NCBI RefSeq assembly: GCF_017115025.1
Contig: NZ_JABXKM010000088.1
Coordinates: 1-62,351 of the forward strand
Length of the DNA stretch: 62,351 bases
Direction of reading: 5' to 3'
Source of the DNA: Nostoc sp. NOS(2021)
Lineage (GTDB): Bacteria; Cyanobacteriota; Cyanobacteriia; Cyanobacteriales; Nostocaceae
The notes below the pieces were generated by a model. The model searched no databases. It saw nothing but the letters and a program-made list of their open reading frames with translations, and had not been told where the DNA came from. Shown piece by piece: positions 52,455 through 60,907 of this stretch. The position numbers were made by a program, and so were the translations under genes. Every line of letters begins with the position of its first letter. Position 1 is the first letter of the stretch.

Positions 52455-53969
52455 ATGGTATTCCCCGATTTCTCCGAATTTTCTCAGCTAGCTCTACAAG
52501 GCAACTTCGTCCCGGTATATCAAGAATGGGTAGCGGACTTAGATACGCCCGTGTCTGCTTGGTATAAAGTCTGTGCAGGTCAGCCCTATAGCTTTTTGTT
52601 GGAATCGATAGAAGGCGGGGAAAAACTGGGACGTTATAGTTTAGTGGGCTGCGATCCTCTGTGGGTTTTGGAAGCAAGGGGCGATCGCACGACCCAGTTA
52701 AACCGCGATGGTTCGCAGGTCATTTTTGCAGGCGACCCTTTTACAGCTTTAGCCGAATGTTTAGCACCTTATCACCCAGTCAAGTTACCACAGTTACCAC
52801 CAGGAATTGGTGGTTTATTTGGGTTTTGGGGCTATGAATTAATTCGCTGGATTGAGCCGCGTGTGCCAATTCATCCACCAGATGAGCGAAATATCCCTGA
52901 TGGGTTGTGGATGCAGGTAGACCATCTATTGATTTTTGACCAGGTAAAGCGGAAAATTTGGGCGATCGCTTATGCTGATTTACGTGAAGAGAAAGTAGAT
53001 TTGAAAGCAGCCTATCAACAAGCGTGCGATCGCGTCACCCAAATGCTCGAAAAGCTATCTCTACCTGTATCGCCGCAAAAAACCAGATTGGAATGGAAAC
53101 CGCCTGCAAGTAGGGGATCTGGAGAAGCAGAGGAATACACCAGTAACTTTACTCGCCCTGATTTTTGTGCCAGCGTCCAAAAAGCAAAAGCTCGTATCAA
53201 AGCAGGGGATATTTTTCAAGTAGTAATTTCTCAGCGACTATCAACAGCATACACAGGCGACCCCTTTGCCCTTTACCGCTCCCTACGCCAGATAAATCCC
53301 TCGCCTTACATGGCTTACTTTAACTTCCAAGATTGGCAAATCATCGGTTCCAGTCCCGAAGTGATGGTGAAAGCCGAAACAGATCCAGATGGTGGAGTGA
53401 TCGCAACAGTACGCCCAATTGCCGGGACGCGTCCACGGGGTAAAACCACCCAGGAAGATGCAGCCTTAGCTCAGGATTTACTGCAAGACCCTAAAGAAAT
53501 TGCCGAACATGTAATGCTTGTGGATTTAGGGCGGAATGATTTGGGGCGTGTTTGTCAAAGTGGTAGCGTCAAAGTTGATGAATTAATGGTAGTTGAGCGC
53601 TACTCCCATGTAATGCACATTGTCAGCAATGTTGTGGGTAAATTAGCAGTTGGTAAAACAGCATGGGATTTATTGAAAGCTTGTTTCCCAGCAGGTACGG
53701 TAAGCGGCGCACCCAAGATTAAGGCGATGGAGATTATCCACGAGTTAGAGTCTAGTCGTCGGGGAGTTTATTCCGGTGTGTATGGATATTACGATTTTGA
53801 AGGACAATTAAATACTGCGATCGCTATTCGCACAATGGTAGTGCATGATAATACCGTGAGCGTACAAGCCGGCGCAGGTTTGGTGGCTGATTCTGAGCCA
53901 GAGAAAGAATACGAAGAGACGCTGAATAAAGCTAGAGGTTTATTAGAGGCGATTCGTTGTTTGCGTTGA
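52455..53969 (+). CDS. trpE: Anthranilate synthase component I
   Basis: Converts chorismate to anthranilate for tryptophan synthesis. I start at the ATG at 52455, giving MVFPDFSEFSQLALQGNFVPVYQEW, since the 42 upstream codons come from heptamers. The N-terminal part has the LLESIEGGEKLGRYSLVG motif of Trp feedback binding. The chorismate-binding domain has IKAGDIFQVVISQR, PSPYMAYF, ATVRPIAGTRPRG, EHVMLVDLGRNDLGRV and KACFPAGTVSGAPKIKAMEI with the key Glu and His residues. PabB is a less likely alternative given psaD synteny. 504 residues, full length. Confidence 0.92.
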   Translation: MVFPDFSEFSQLALQGNFVPVYQEWVADLDTPVSAWYKVCAGQPYSFLLESIEGGEKLGRYSLVGCDPLWVLEARGDRTTQLNRDGSQVIFAGDPFTALAECLAPYHPVKLPQLPPGIGGLFGFWGYELIRWIEPRVPIHPPDERNIPDGLWMQVDHLLIFDQVKRKIWAIAYADLREEKVDLKAAYQQACDRVTQMLEKLSLPVSPQKTRLEWKPPASRGSGEAEEYTSNFTRPDFCASVQKAKARIKAGDIFQVVISQRLSTAYTGDPFALYRSLRQINPSPYMAYFNFQDWQIIGSSPEVMVKAETDPDGGVIATVRPIAGTRPRGKTTQEDAALAQDLLQDPKEIAEHVMLVDLGRNDLGRVCQSGSVKVDELMVVERYSHVMHIVSNVVGKLAVGKTAWDLLKACFPAGTVSGAPKIKAMEIIHELESSRRGVYSGVYGYYDFEGQLNTAIAIRTMVVHDNTVSVQAGAGLVADSEPEKEYEETLNKARGLLEAIRCLR

Positions 53970-54004
53970 ACTGGGGACTGGGTACTGGGTACTGGGTACT
54001 GGGA
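53970..54004. repeat. ACTGGGT heptamer repeat after trpE
   Basis: Five 7-base units (ACTGGGG, three ACTGGGT, ACTGGGA) just after the trpE stop; partially inverted copies (CCCAGTCCC, CCCAATCCC) at 54063-54099 could fold with them into a long hairpin. Confidence 0.9.
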
Positions 54005-54501
54005 AATTTGTTCCAAAATTTGGGATGAGTCAGAGCAAATTTTATAATTTTTCCGCTCTTTACCCAATCCCCAGTCCCTAATCCCCAATACCCAATCCCT
54101 TTTAATGCCTGTATAGTTACTTTCACCTATAATTAATTGCACACTGGTTTTTGTTGGTTAATTCTAAAACCGGGCTTGATATAAGCATAGTAACAGTTCG
54201 ATTTGCTGTATGAGAATCCAGACCAGATATTAAAAGTTGATGTATTAATAACCTTCTATTTTGAATTACATAGGTTTTACTTTGAATTGCAAGATGTTTA
54301 GAAACAATTTGTGCTACTTCTAAGCCCACGTATCCACAATACCGTGACAAATTGGGAAGCTTTATAAATCCAATCAACATCAAACTTTTTCCAAACCTAA
54401 ACAGAGTTTTTTAGACAAGAGTGAAAACTGAAAAGAAGTCCTGGTATCCAAATCCAAGACCTCCATTGAAGTTACTACACACTAGAAATGAACAAACTTG
54501 C

Positions 54502-54741
54502 TCATCCCAATTGGCTGAAGTAAATCGCCCAAAGAATTCCAGTTACTCCAATAGCAATTAAAAGGTTAGTGAAAAATCTGCCGATTTCAATTTCTTGTCC
54601 CAGTCCCTTGTCCTCTTGACCGACTGTGAAAAACAATGACCAGGCTTGATTTGCATTGATAATCTCAAAGTTGTTGAAATCAGGTCTAAAAACAACGGGC
54701 CCAATTAAATCTTTTTTAGGGTAATCAAAATCAGTTTTCAT
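54502..54741 (-). CDS. Small single-span membrane protein upstream of nothing recognised
   Basis: A 79-residue protein. The first 50 residues are soluble and mixed (DYPKKDLIGPVVFRPDFNNFEI, QAWSLFFTV), the end is one hydrophobic span (FFTNLLIAIGVTGILWAIYF). AGAGG lies upstream of the ATG. It is on the same strand as the hli remnant 60 bases upstream, which hints at a thylakoid or light-stress role, but the family was not recognised. Confidence 0.6.
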   Translation of the reverse strand: MKTDFDYPKKDLIGPVVFRPDFNNFEIINANQAWSLFFTVGQEDKGLGQEIEIGRFFTNLLIAIGVTGILWAIYFSQLG

Positions 54742-54799
54742 AGTTTGCCTCTAATTATTTGTCAAGTAAGGAAAATTCGTAAATCTCAAAGTGTCTTCT

Positions 54800-55012
54800 C
54801 TAAAAGCTGGTTAGCCATCTAATCAAACCGTGTCCGGTGAGAACTTCCAAAACTATAAATCAGACAAAACCAATCATTGCCAAACGGCCATTGAGTTTTT
54901 CGGCATATTCGGTGAAGCCTGTCCGTAGGGTTTCATCAACATAAACCTTGGGTTCAATCGCAAATCTATTGAGTTGACCGCGTTCGTTAATGGTAAAGCC
55001 TCTATTTGTGAT
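54800..55012 (-). pseudogene. hli: High-light-inducible protein gene with lost start and internal stop
   Basis: The frame of 70 residues reads [25 protein letters not shown], then [19 protein letters not shown], stop (TGA at 54860-54862), and then FIVLEVLTGHGLIRWLTSF. This is a Hli (one-helix chlorophyll-binding) protein: ExxNGRxAM is intact. GGGAG lies at the correct place, but the start codon is ATC (55012-55010) and not ATG. Two independent lesions mark a pseudogene. Hli proteins protect photosystems under light stress. Confidence 0.8.
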
Positions 55013-55694
55013 CTTTTACTCCCTGTTTTTGTTATCTGTAAATGAATATTAACTATTATTAAGATTTTTTACAAGTGCTTGACATAAAGGTAAAGGTAGT
55101 AGAATCCGTACTAAACAAGTAGGGTATTTTGGATTTGTGCGAGAAAGTAGGCATCGCAATATAGCGATTCTTACCTGAATTCTGGCTTCTGACTCCCCAA
55201 TAAGCGGGAGTATTGCACCCAACTGAGAACCGCTATAGGTTCAATTAAGGATTGTTTACGGAAATTTGATGCGTGTAGAGATGTGCTATATCTATGCTTT
55301 TAGAAGTGAATACGCACAAAGGCATCAATTGCGTTTAATGTGACTTCAGAAAAACTTATAAGTTCTATAAACAGAAATTATCAGGGTATAACTGAGAGGG
55401 TATTGCTTATTTGTAACGAACTTGTTATGTTTCTTTACATAAAGATACAGAACCAGATAAATGCGTTAAACCACTGTTGATTAAGGCTTTCTAAATAACT
55501 ATGCAGTTAAGCCTGCAATGTGCTTTGCCAAGTATCCAAACTCAACGGCAACAGAATCGCTATGCCCTTTGGTAAAGCAATCGTAAAAACTGCTGAGTGC
55601 CTTTATTAACAGCTAAACGCATTTCTCCTCCGTCTTTGCACATTTGATTTTTCACATTCGATAGAACTGTAATTTTCTTTTGGGAATTTCTGCT
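55013..55694. other. Long region upstream of ocp
   Basis: About 680 bases. A TTGACA (55079) and TAGAAT (55100) pair lies 15 bases apart, short for a promoter. The rest contains no supported gene. The ocp promoter is presumably in the last 200 bases. Confidence 0.4.
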
Positions 55695-56657
55695 ATGTCT
55701 TTTACCATCCAGTCGGCTCAAAGTATTTTTCCCGGCACCCTAATTGCTGACGTTGTTCCAACTGTTGTCGAATCATTCTCTCAGCTCAATGCCGAAGATC
55801 AACTAGCATTACTCTGGTTTGCCTATACCGAGATGGGTAGAAGTATTACGGTTGCTGCTCCTGGGGCAGCCAACATGATCCTGGCGCAAGGCTTACTCGA
55901 ACAAATTAAGCAGATGCCTTTTGAGGCTCAAACGCAAGTCATGTACGATTTGGCCAACCGTGCTGACACTCCTCTGTGCCGTTCTTATGCATCCTTTACC
56001 GTGAACATCAAGTTGGGCTTCTGGTATCAGTTAGGAGAATGGATGGCTCAGGGAATCGTTGCTCCGATCCCAGAAGGTTACAAGCTTTCTCCGAAAGCTG
56101 CCGATGTGTTGCAAGCCATCCGCAATGCAGATTCCGGTCAACAAATTACCATCCTACGCAATACTGTAATTAGCATGGGATTTGACCCGAACGCTCCCGG
56201 TAGTTACAAAAAAGTCTCAGAGCCGGTGTCTCCTCCCACTGCACAAGCATTTCGGACTAAAGTCACTATCGAGGGCATCAACAATCCTACGGTGCTGGGC
56301 TATATCAACAACATGAATGCCAATGACTTTGATGCAGCTGTTGCTCTGTTTACCTCTGAAGGTGCTTTGCAACCTCCCTTTGAAAGACCGATTGTTAGTC
56401 AAGAGGCAATCCGCGCTTATATGCGTGAAGAGTGCCAGGGATTGAAGATGATCCCAGAGCGCGGTGTATCTGAGCCAGTGGAAGATGGGTATACACAAGT
56501 TAAAGTCACAGGTAAAGTTCAAAGCCCTTGGTTCGGTGCCAGCGTGGGGATGAATATTGCATGGCGGTTTTTGCTAGATCCCCAAGGCAAAATCTTCTTT
56601 GTAGCGATTGACTTGCTCGCTTCTCCTAAAGAACTGCTCAACCTAGCACGTAAATAG
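55695..56657 (+). CDS. ocp: Orange carotenoid protein
   Basis: OCP binds a keto-carotenoid, turns red in blue-green light and quenches phycobilisome energy. The ATG at 55695 (MSFTIQS) is used; the in-frame codons before it do not match the family. The 320-residue product has the N-terminal helical domain with Tyr44 (WFAY) and Trp110 (GFW), the salt-bridge Arg155 (ILRN), and a C-terminal NTF2-like domain with the Tyr in NNPTVLGY and the Trp in NIAWRFL, the carotenoid keto contacts. DYGYTQVKVTGKVQSPWFG-type motif is conserved. Two residues are inserted in the linker compared with Synechocystis OCP. No frp or crtW follows. Confidence 0.93.
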   Translation: MSFTIQSAQSIFPGTLIADVVPTVVESFSQLNAEDQLALLWFAYTEMGRSITVAAPGAANMILAQGLLEQIKQMPFEAQTQVMYDLANRADTPLCRSYASFTVNIKLGFWYQLGEWMAQGIVAPIPEGYKLSPKAADVLQAIRNADSGQQITILRNTVISMGFDPNAPGSYKKVSEPVSPPTAQAFRTKVTIEGINNPTVLGYINNMNANDFDAAVALFTSEGALQPPFERPIVSQEAIRAYMREECQGLKMIPERGVSEPVEDGYTQVKVTGKVQSPWFGASVGMNIAWRFLLDPQGKIFFVAIDLLASPKELLNLARK

Positions 56658-56830
56658 AGGGCTAGATTAGTCGCTGCTTAAGCGTGGATGAGTGAAGGAG
56701 CCGCAGCTACGCCCGTCGTAGGCATCGCCACTCTACCACGCTTATTTGATATCTTCGTGCTGCGATCGCCAAAAGGTAGTTGAAAAATCTAGCTAAAAGC
56801 CTTGAAAAGCATATCTGTCATTTAGGCTTT

Positions 56831-56869
56831 TCTGTCAATGCATAAGTCTAGGACTTACGCATTGACAGA
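56831..56869. repeat. 18-bp inverted repeat
   Basis: TCTGTCAATGCATAAGTC is inverted as GACTTACGCATTGACAGA with one mismatch and a 3-base loop. The right arm is the left end of the MITE-like element. Confidence 0.7.
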
Positions 56870-57075
56870 GACAACTAACTGTGAATTACGTCTCGTTACA
56901 AGGCTCTAGCCTTGTAATGCTCTTGTGTCCGGCTCTGCCTCCTGGTTTGACGGGAGGCAGAGCCTAGTTGATCGCATTCCCAGGCGGCAGCCCAGGAACG
57001 AGGCAGGGCAAGACTTTTAGCTTAAAAAGCCTACTATTCACATGATGGTCAATCTGTAAAGTGCGTAAGTTCTAA
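56850..57075. mobile_element. MITE-like element with AGGACTTACGCA ends
   Basis: The left end AGGACTTACGCATTGACAGA faces an imperfect inverse at the right end (complement AGAACTTACGCACTTTACAG). Inside are TTACAAGGCT/AGCCTTGTAA (56896-56917) and GGCTCTGCCTCC/GGAGGCAGAGCC (56931-56964). It has no open frame. Confidence 0.55.
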
Positions 57076-57164
57076 AGTCTTATTTAGTTGTTAATATTTA
57101 AATAACAATATCTCTTTAGATAGAGTAACAATTTTTTCCATCTACCGATAGTAAGAGATTATCA

Positions 57165-57857
57165 ATGACTTTTTTCAATTCCTCTGAGCCGCTCCTTCGT
57201 GAAAAACAGCCAGAGCTAGATTTTCAAGATATTCAAGGTCTAGTGTGTCTAAACTACCAAATTGGAAATTTCACCCTCTTTTCAAAGTTTTATACTCAGG
57301 TAGATCAAGCATTTATTCTCTGGGGACTAATTTCATCTGGGATTTTCGTAACCGCCCAGTTTCTACCCATTAGCTGGAGTGACCAAGCGATTTTGTGGTC
57401 AGTGCTTACCTTATTCGGTGCAGTCGGCATGGTAAGTTTAACTTGGTTTTGGGCAACTGTAGAACAGCTACGCTGGGTTGTTTATTGCTGGGCGATTTTA
57501 ATCTTAGCGGGTTTAATCCTGACTGATCTGAGCATTTTTTTGGGATGGGGAGAGGTGTTGATGCGTCTGTGTCCACTGTGGTTAGGATTAAGTGCTATCG
57601 GCTACCTTTGCACTGGGGTAGGAATGCGTTCACGCACATTTGTTTTGATGGGGTTTATTCATTTGCTGGGAATCTTAGTTTTACCCTACTGCGGTGTGAT
57701 GCAGTTTCTCTCAACGGGGCTAATTATGACCGTTAGTTTACTGTTACTAGCAGAATTACAGTGGGATATGCAATCTTCAAGTGATTACAACCAATTAACA
57801 CCACAACAAAAGCAGTTTAACCAAGCACAGTCCCAACGGCGTCAAATGAGCAGCTAA
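57165..57857 (+). CDS. Multi-span membrane protein of unknown function
   Basis: A 230-residue protein with about six hydrophobic segments (about 52-68, 76-92, 97-117, 120-140, 147-168, 176-197), a soluble N-terminus with DFQDIQGLVCLNY and a Gln-rich C-terminal tail. I do not recognise the family. It lies 500 bases after ocp on the same strand with a MITE between, so co-regulation is possible but not shown. Confidence 0.7.
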   Translation: MTFFNSSEPLLREKQPELDFQDIQGLVCLNYQIGNFTLFSKFYTQVDQAFILWGLISSGIFVTAQFLPISWSDQAILWSVLTLFGAVGMVSLTWFWATVEQLRWVVYCWAILILAGLILTDLSIFLGWGEVLMRLCPLWLGLSAIGYLCTGVGMRSRTFVLMGFIHLLGILVLPYCGVMQFLSTGLIMTVSLLLLAELQWDMQSSSDYNQLTPQQKQFNQAQSQRRQMSS

Positions 57858-58204
57858 AGTTATAAAGAATTAAAATCTTACTTTAGATAGGCTTGTCTAA
57901 CAAATATACCCCTCTCTCTTGGCTAGCTAGTATTCCTACCCTAGAGTGAGGGTTTTTGACTCAACTTTTATCTATTCTAGTGAATGAAGATAAAGAATAC
58001 TGTATGGGTGTTATACCGCTGTGACCCATTATCGGACATCGAAGGAGAGCGATCGCAGATGTTTGAACAGTGTAAATCAATCAAAGGCTTTGACGGTGTG
58101 GAGTTTTTGTCGCTTCCTCCACTTTATTATCACTGAGGGAAGGTTAAATTCTTCATCAGAGCGGTCTAAGGTGGTAAACGTGTAGTGTTTTTTACATTAT
58201 AAAC
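57858..58204. other. Intergenic region, nothing recognised
   Basis: About 350 bases between convergent genes, with one HIP1 site at 58050. No hairpin with T-run and no supported frame. Confidence 0.45.
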
Positions 58205-58729
58205 TTAGTTATGACAGTCCAATCTCCTTAATTCATTTTGAACTAAGGAGATTGGACTGTCACGGCTAGTGCAACTATCTGTAGCTGGCGTTTGTGTGTC
58301 AAAATATTCACGCCAACGACTAATTTGACCATCCCTAAAATCTACCACAATTACGTCATCAGCTTTATTACGACGACCTGTCGCCTTTTCCGTATCTTCG
58401 TAGTACCATTCTACTGCCGCCTGATTTGCTCCAACGATAATCCGCTGGATGTCTATTTTGACATCTGAATACTGTTGTTTAAAATGGCTAACTCCTTCTC
58501 GAATTTTTTCTTGCCCCCGCCAGCATTGACCAGGCACGATTAGTTCCCCATCAACCGTAAACAATTGTGCAAGAGCATCGACATCTTGAGCAACCCATGC
58601 ATCTTTAGCTTTTTCTATTAATATCTGGATATCTTCTTGGTTCATAGACTGACTGGCAAATAAAGGTGTGCTAAAAGTTAAGCTAACAAATATAGTTCCT
58701 AACACTAGCCATCGAGACAACCAAACCAT
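58205..58729 (-). CDS. Exported SnoaL/NTF2-like protein (SgcJ family)
   Basis: A 174-residue protein with an N-terminal signal peptide (WLSRWLVLGTIFVSLTFSTPLFASQ) and an NTF2-like fold: IQILIEKAKDAWVAQDVDALAQLF, GELIVPGQCWRGQEKIREG, VKIDIQRIIV and DVIVVDFRDGQISRWREYFD. Such SnoaL/SgcJ folds bind small hydrophobic ligands or act as non-metal enzymes. The last 17 residues are encoded by one arm of a perfect 19-bp inverted repeat. Confidence 0.8.
   Translation of the reverse strand: MVWLSRWLVLGTIFVSLTFSTPLFASQSMNQEDIQILIEKAKDAWVAQDVDALAQLFTVDGELIVPGQCWRGQEKIREGVSHFKQQYSDVKIDIQRIIVGANQAAVEWYYEDTEKATGRRNKADDVIVVDFRDGQISRWREYFDTQTPATDSCTSRDSPISLVQNELRRLDCHN
58212..58262. repeat. Perfect 19-bp inverted repeat at the gene's 3' end
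   Basis: TGACAGTCCAATCTCCTTA (58212-58230) and its exact complement at 58244-58262, 13-base loop. It overlaps the last codons of the SnoaL-like gene. Confidence 0.85.
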
Positions 58730-58952
58730 CTAAATTTTTCTACCCTCTAAAGTATGAAGCTATAGAGCATTTGTCACATTTAAGCAGAAGTTGTTTCCAT
58801 TGCGATCGCACCTGCAAAAAATCCTGTTATGAATCCCGTTTGGTTAGGGTAAATAAAAAACTACTGTTTACCGATTGTATTACAGTTGTTTTAATCATCA
58901 AAAAGGTTGATAATATCTATATTGCAAAAGTTTTGGATTAGCATAGTAGATT

Positions 58953-59330
58953 ATGACATTGAAAAACACCTTTGGTGAATATAGTTTTGTGACTAAAGTA
59001 GACGTTACGAATCTGGAAGCTAGTGTTGAGTGGTACAAGTCCAAGCTCGGATTAGTTCCTGAAGAAAAATATGACACTCCTACCTGGAGACAGTTTAGCC
59101 TCCCTGATATTGGGCGCGTTGCAATTGGACTCAACTTAAGTAACTCAGTTGAAGCAGGTAGTACTGTTAGTACCTTTGTTGTAAACGATATAGTTACTGC
59201 TCGTCAAAGCCTGATTGAAAAAGGAGTTGAAGTTGGGCCAATTACAGATGTCGGTCATGGAGTGCAATTATCTGTCTTCAAGGATATTGACGGAAACTTG
59301 TTGGGGCTTCGGCAGAATCCGCAGTCTTAA
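58953..59330 (+). CDS. VOC (glyoxalase/bleomycin resistance) family protein
   Basis: A 125-residue metal-dependent fold protein. Two beta-alpha-beta-beta-beta modules are visible: FVTKVDVTNLEASVEWYKSKLGL at the start, and STFVVNDIVTARQSLIEKGVEV, then VFKDIDGNLLGLRQN at the end. The Asp/Glu ligands near the ends of modules are those of VOC enzymes. Substrate unknown. ATTATG start with no obvious strong ribosome site. It lies opposite to the SnoaL gene across 220 bases. Confidence 0.82.
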   Translation: MTLKNTFGEYSFVTKVDVTNLEASVEWYKSKLGLVPEEKYDTPTWRQFSLPDIGRVAIGLNLSNSVEAGSTVSTFVVNDIVTARQSLIEKGVEVGPITDVGHGVQLSVFKDIDGNLLGLRQNPQS

Positions 59331-59698
59331 CCATTAGCTGCTGAAATCGGCGATTAGGCAGCAACTAAACTCATGTTGTTGCTTCTTTAAAACATCCTCT
59401 TAGGGACTGACAAATAAAAAAACATCCCAAATTTTCTTGTGGGATGGGTGTCGGCACTACGTGCCGCTACGCGAACACCCGTCCCATATTCAGGGCGGGC
59501 AGGACTTCGGCGTGAGCGCTCAGTCAAACGCTGCCACCCCACAAGATGGATAATTTATTTCTTGTCAGTCCCTTAGAGGTATTTTAATTTTCTCCCTTTT
59601 TATTGAGTATAGAATCACACAAAAGATAGAGGTATTAACCGACTTAATTCGATTATTATTAAGAATATATAAAGAAATATTACAGAAAGGAGTCGGCT
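59331..59698. other. Intergenic region with MITE copy B
   Basis: About 370 bases; half is the MITE at 59401-59574. The final 120 bases, AT-rich, should hold the operon promoter. Confidence 0.5.
59401..59574. mobile_element. MITE copy B (inverse of 39476-39624)
   Basis: A 174-base element whose complement matches copy A nearly throughout. It carries an extra stretch of about 25 bases (CGTGAGCGCTCAGTCAAACG region, 59510-59531). Ends are TAGGGACTGACAA and TTGTCAGTCCCTTA, and CCTCTTA/TAAGAGG-like bases flank both sides. Confidence 0.8.
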
Positions 59699-60907
59699 AT
59701 TAGCATCCAATTATCAAATAATATCGTCATCCCAAAATGGCATGATTCCAACATTGCTCTGGATCTAAAACGTGCCACGGAAATTGCTGATTATTGTGCA
59801 AACAATGCCACGGCTATAGATTGCAATAGTGCTTTTCCCAAGCAGGAGTTTGAACTGATTGCTAAGGCTGGGTTGTTGGCTGCACCATTGGCGAAAGAAT
59901 TAGGTGGATGGGGTGCAGGAATTGATGCTAATGTTACCTACGAGCTTTTAATCCTACTAAAGCAGATGGGGCATGGCAATCTGGCAGTTGGCCGAATTTA
60001 TGAAGGACATATCAACGCCCTGCAACTGATTCAGACCTTTGGTTCTATAGAACAAATCACAAGCTGCGCCCGTGATGCCCGCGATCGCCATAAAATATTT
60101 GGCGTTTGGAATGCTGAAGCCGCTGATGGTGTCAAGGTAATCCCTTTTGAGAATGGACGTTATCGCCTAGAAGGTTCTAAAACGTTTTGTACTGGTGCAG
60201 GCTATGTTGAACGTCCTTTCGTGAATGGAGTATTGCCAGAAGGCGGTTGGCAAATGTGCATTGTGCCAATGGACGAAGTGACAACAGTTAGTGATCCATC
60301 TTGGTGGCAACCTTCTGGGATGCGAGCTACTGCTAGTTACAAAGTGGATTTTAGCGGTGTAGAGTTGGAGCAGAGCTATTTAATCGGTCAGGCAGGAGAT
60401 TACTTTCGCCAACCTTGGTTGTCTGTTGGGGTGATTCGGTTTGCTGCTGTGCAACTAGGTGGGGCAGAAGCACTGTTTAACTTGACTCGTCAGTATCTCC
60501 AAAAGTTGGAATATACAAAAGATCCATATCAACAGGAACGGCTTGGCAGAATGGCGATCGCCATTGAAAGTGGTAATCTCTGGTTGCGGGGGGCTGCGGA
60601 TCAAGTAGCAGCCTATGCGCCAGTATTTGGTGGCGATCCCACAGTTACTCATCCGCAAGCAGATCAACTCGTCGCCTATGCAAACATGGTGAGGACAGCA
60701 ATTGAACAAATTTGCATTGATGTGATGCATTTGTGTCAACGTTCTGTTGGGACTCGCGGCTTACTACCACCAAATCCGATGGAACGCATTATCCGAGATT
60801 TGACTCTATATCTGCGTCAACCGGCTTTTGATGCGGCCTTGGCAAATGTCGGGCAGTATGTCTTGCAGCAAAGTAATCCGGCTTCAATGCTTTGGAATGA
60901 TGAATAA
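59699..60907 (+). CDS. Acyl-CoA dehydrogenase family protein, probably starting at ATT
   Basis: A flavin-dependent dehydrogenase-like protein of about 402 residues. The N-terminal helical part, LKRATEIADYCANNATAID and FPKQEFELIAKAGLLAAPLA, is standard for the family, so the real start must be at or near 59699. There is no ATG, GTG or TTG in frame before 59870, but AAAGGAG lies six bases ahead of ATT at 59699. YRLEGSKTFCTGAGYVERPFV is the middle beta domain, and RQYLQKLEYTKDPYQQERLG and RSVGTRGLLPPNPMERIIRDL the C-terminal helices. The usual catalytic Glu was not identified. It is the first gene of a three-gene operon. Confidence 0.85.
   Translation: MSIQLSNNIVIPKWHDSNIALDLKRATEIADYCANNATAIDCNSAFPKQEFELIAKAGLLAAPLAKELGGWGAGIDANVTYELLILLKQMGHGNLAVGRIYEGHINALQLIQTFGSIEQITSCARDARDRHKIFGVWNAEAADGVKVIPFENGRYRLEGSKTFCTGAGYVERPFVNGVLPEGGWQMCIVPMDEVTTVSDPSWWQPSGMRATASYKVDFSGVELEQSYLIGQAGDYFRQPWLSVGVIRFAAVQLGGAEALFNLTRQYLQKLEYTKDPYQQERLGRMAIAIESGNLWLRGAADQVAAYAPVFGGDPTVTHPQADQLVAYANMVRTAIEQICIDVMHLCQRSVGTRGLLPPNPMERIIRDLTLYLRQPAFDAALANVGQYVLQQSNPASMLWNDE

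Larger units (their letters stand above)
56658..57164. other. Intergenic region between ocp and the next gene
   Basis: About 500 bases. The first part contains an iterated element (56700-56730). A MITE-like element occupies 56850-57075. No supported gene. Confidence 0.5.

Noticed and set aside
54123..54383. 86-codon open frame on minus after trpE
   Set aside because: No recognisable domain and no clear ribosome site; could be a decayed gene, but nothing supports it.
55079..55105. TTGACA and TAGAAT as the ocp promoter
   Set aside because: Spacing of 15 bases is short and the site lies 600 bases from ocp.
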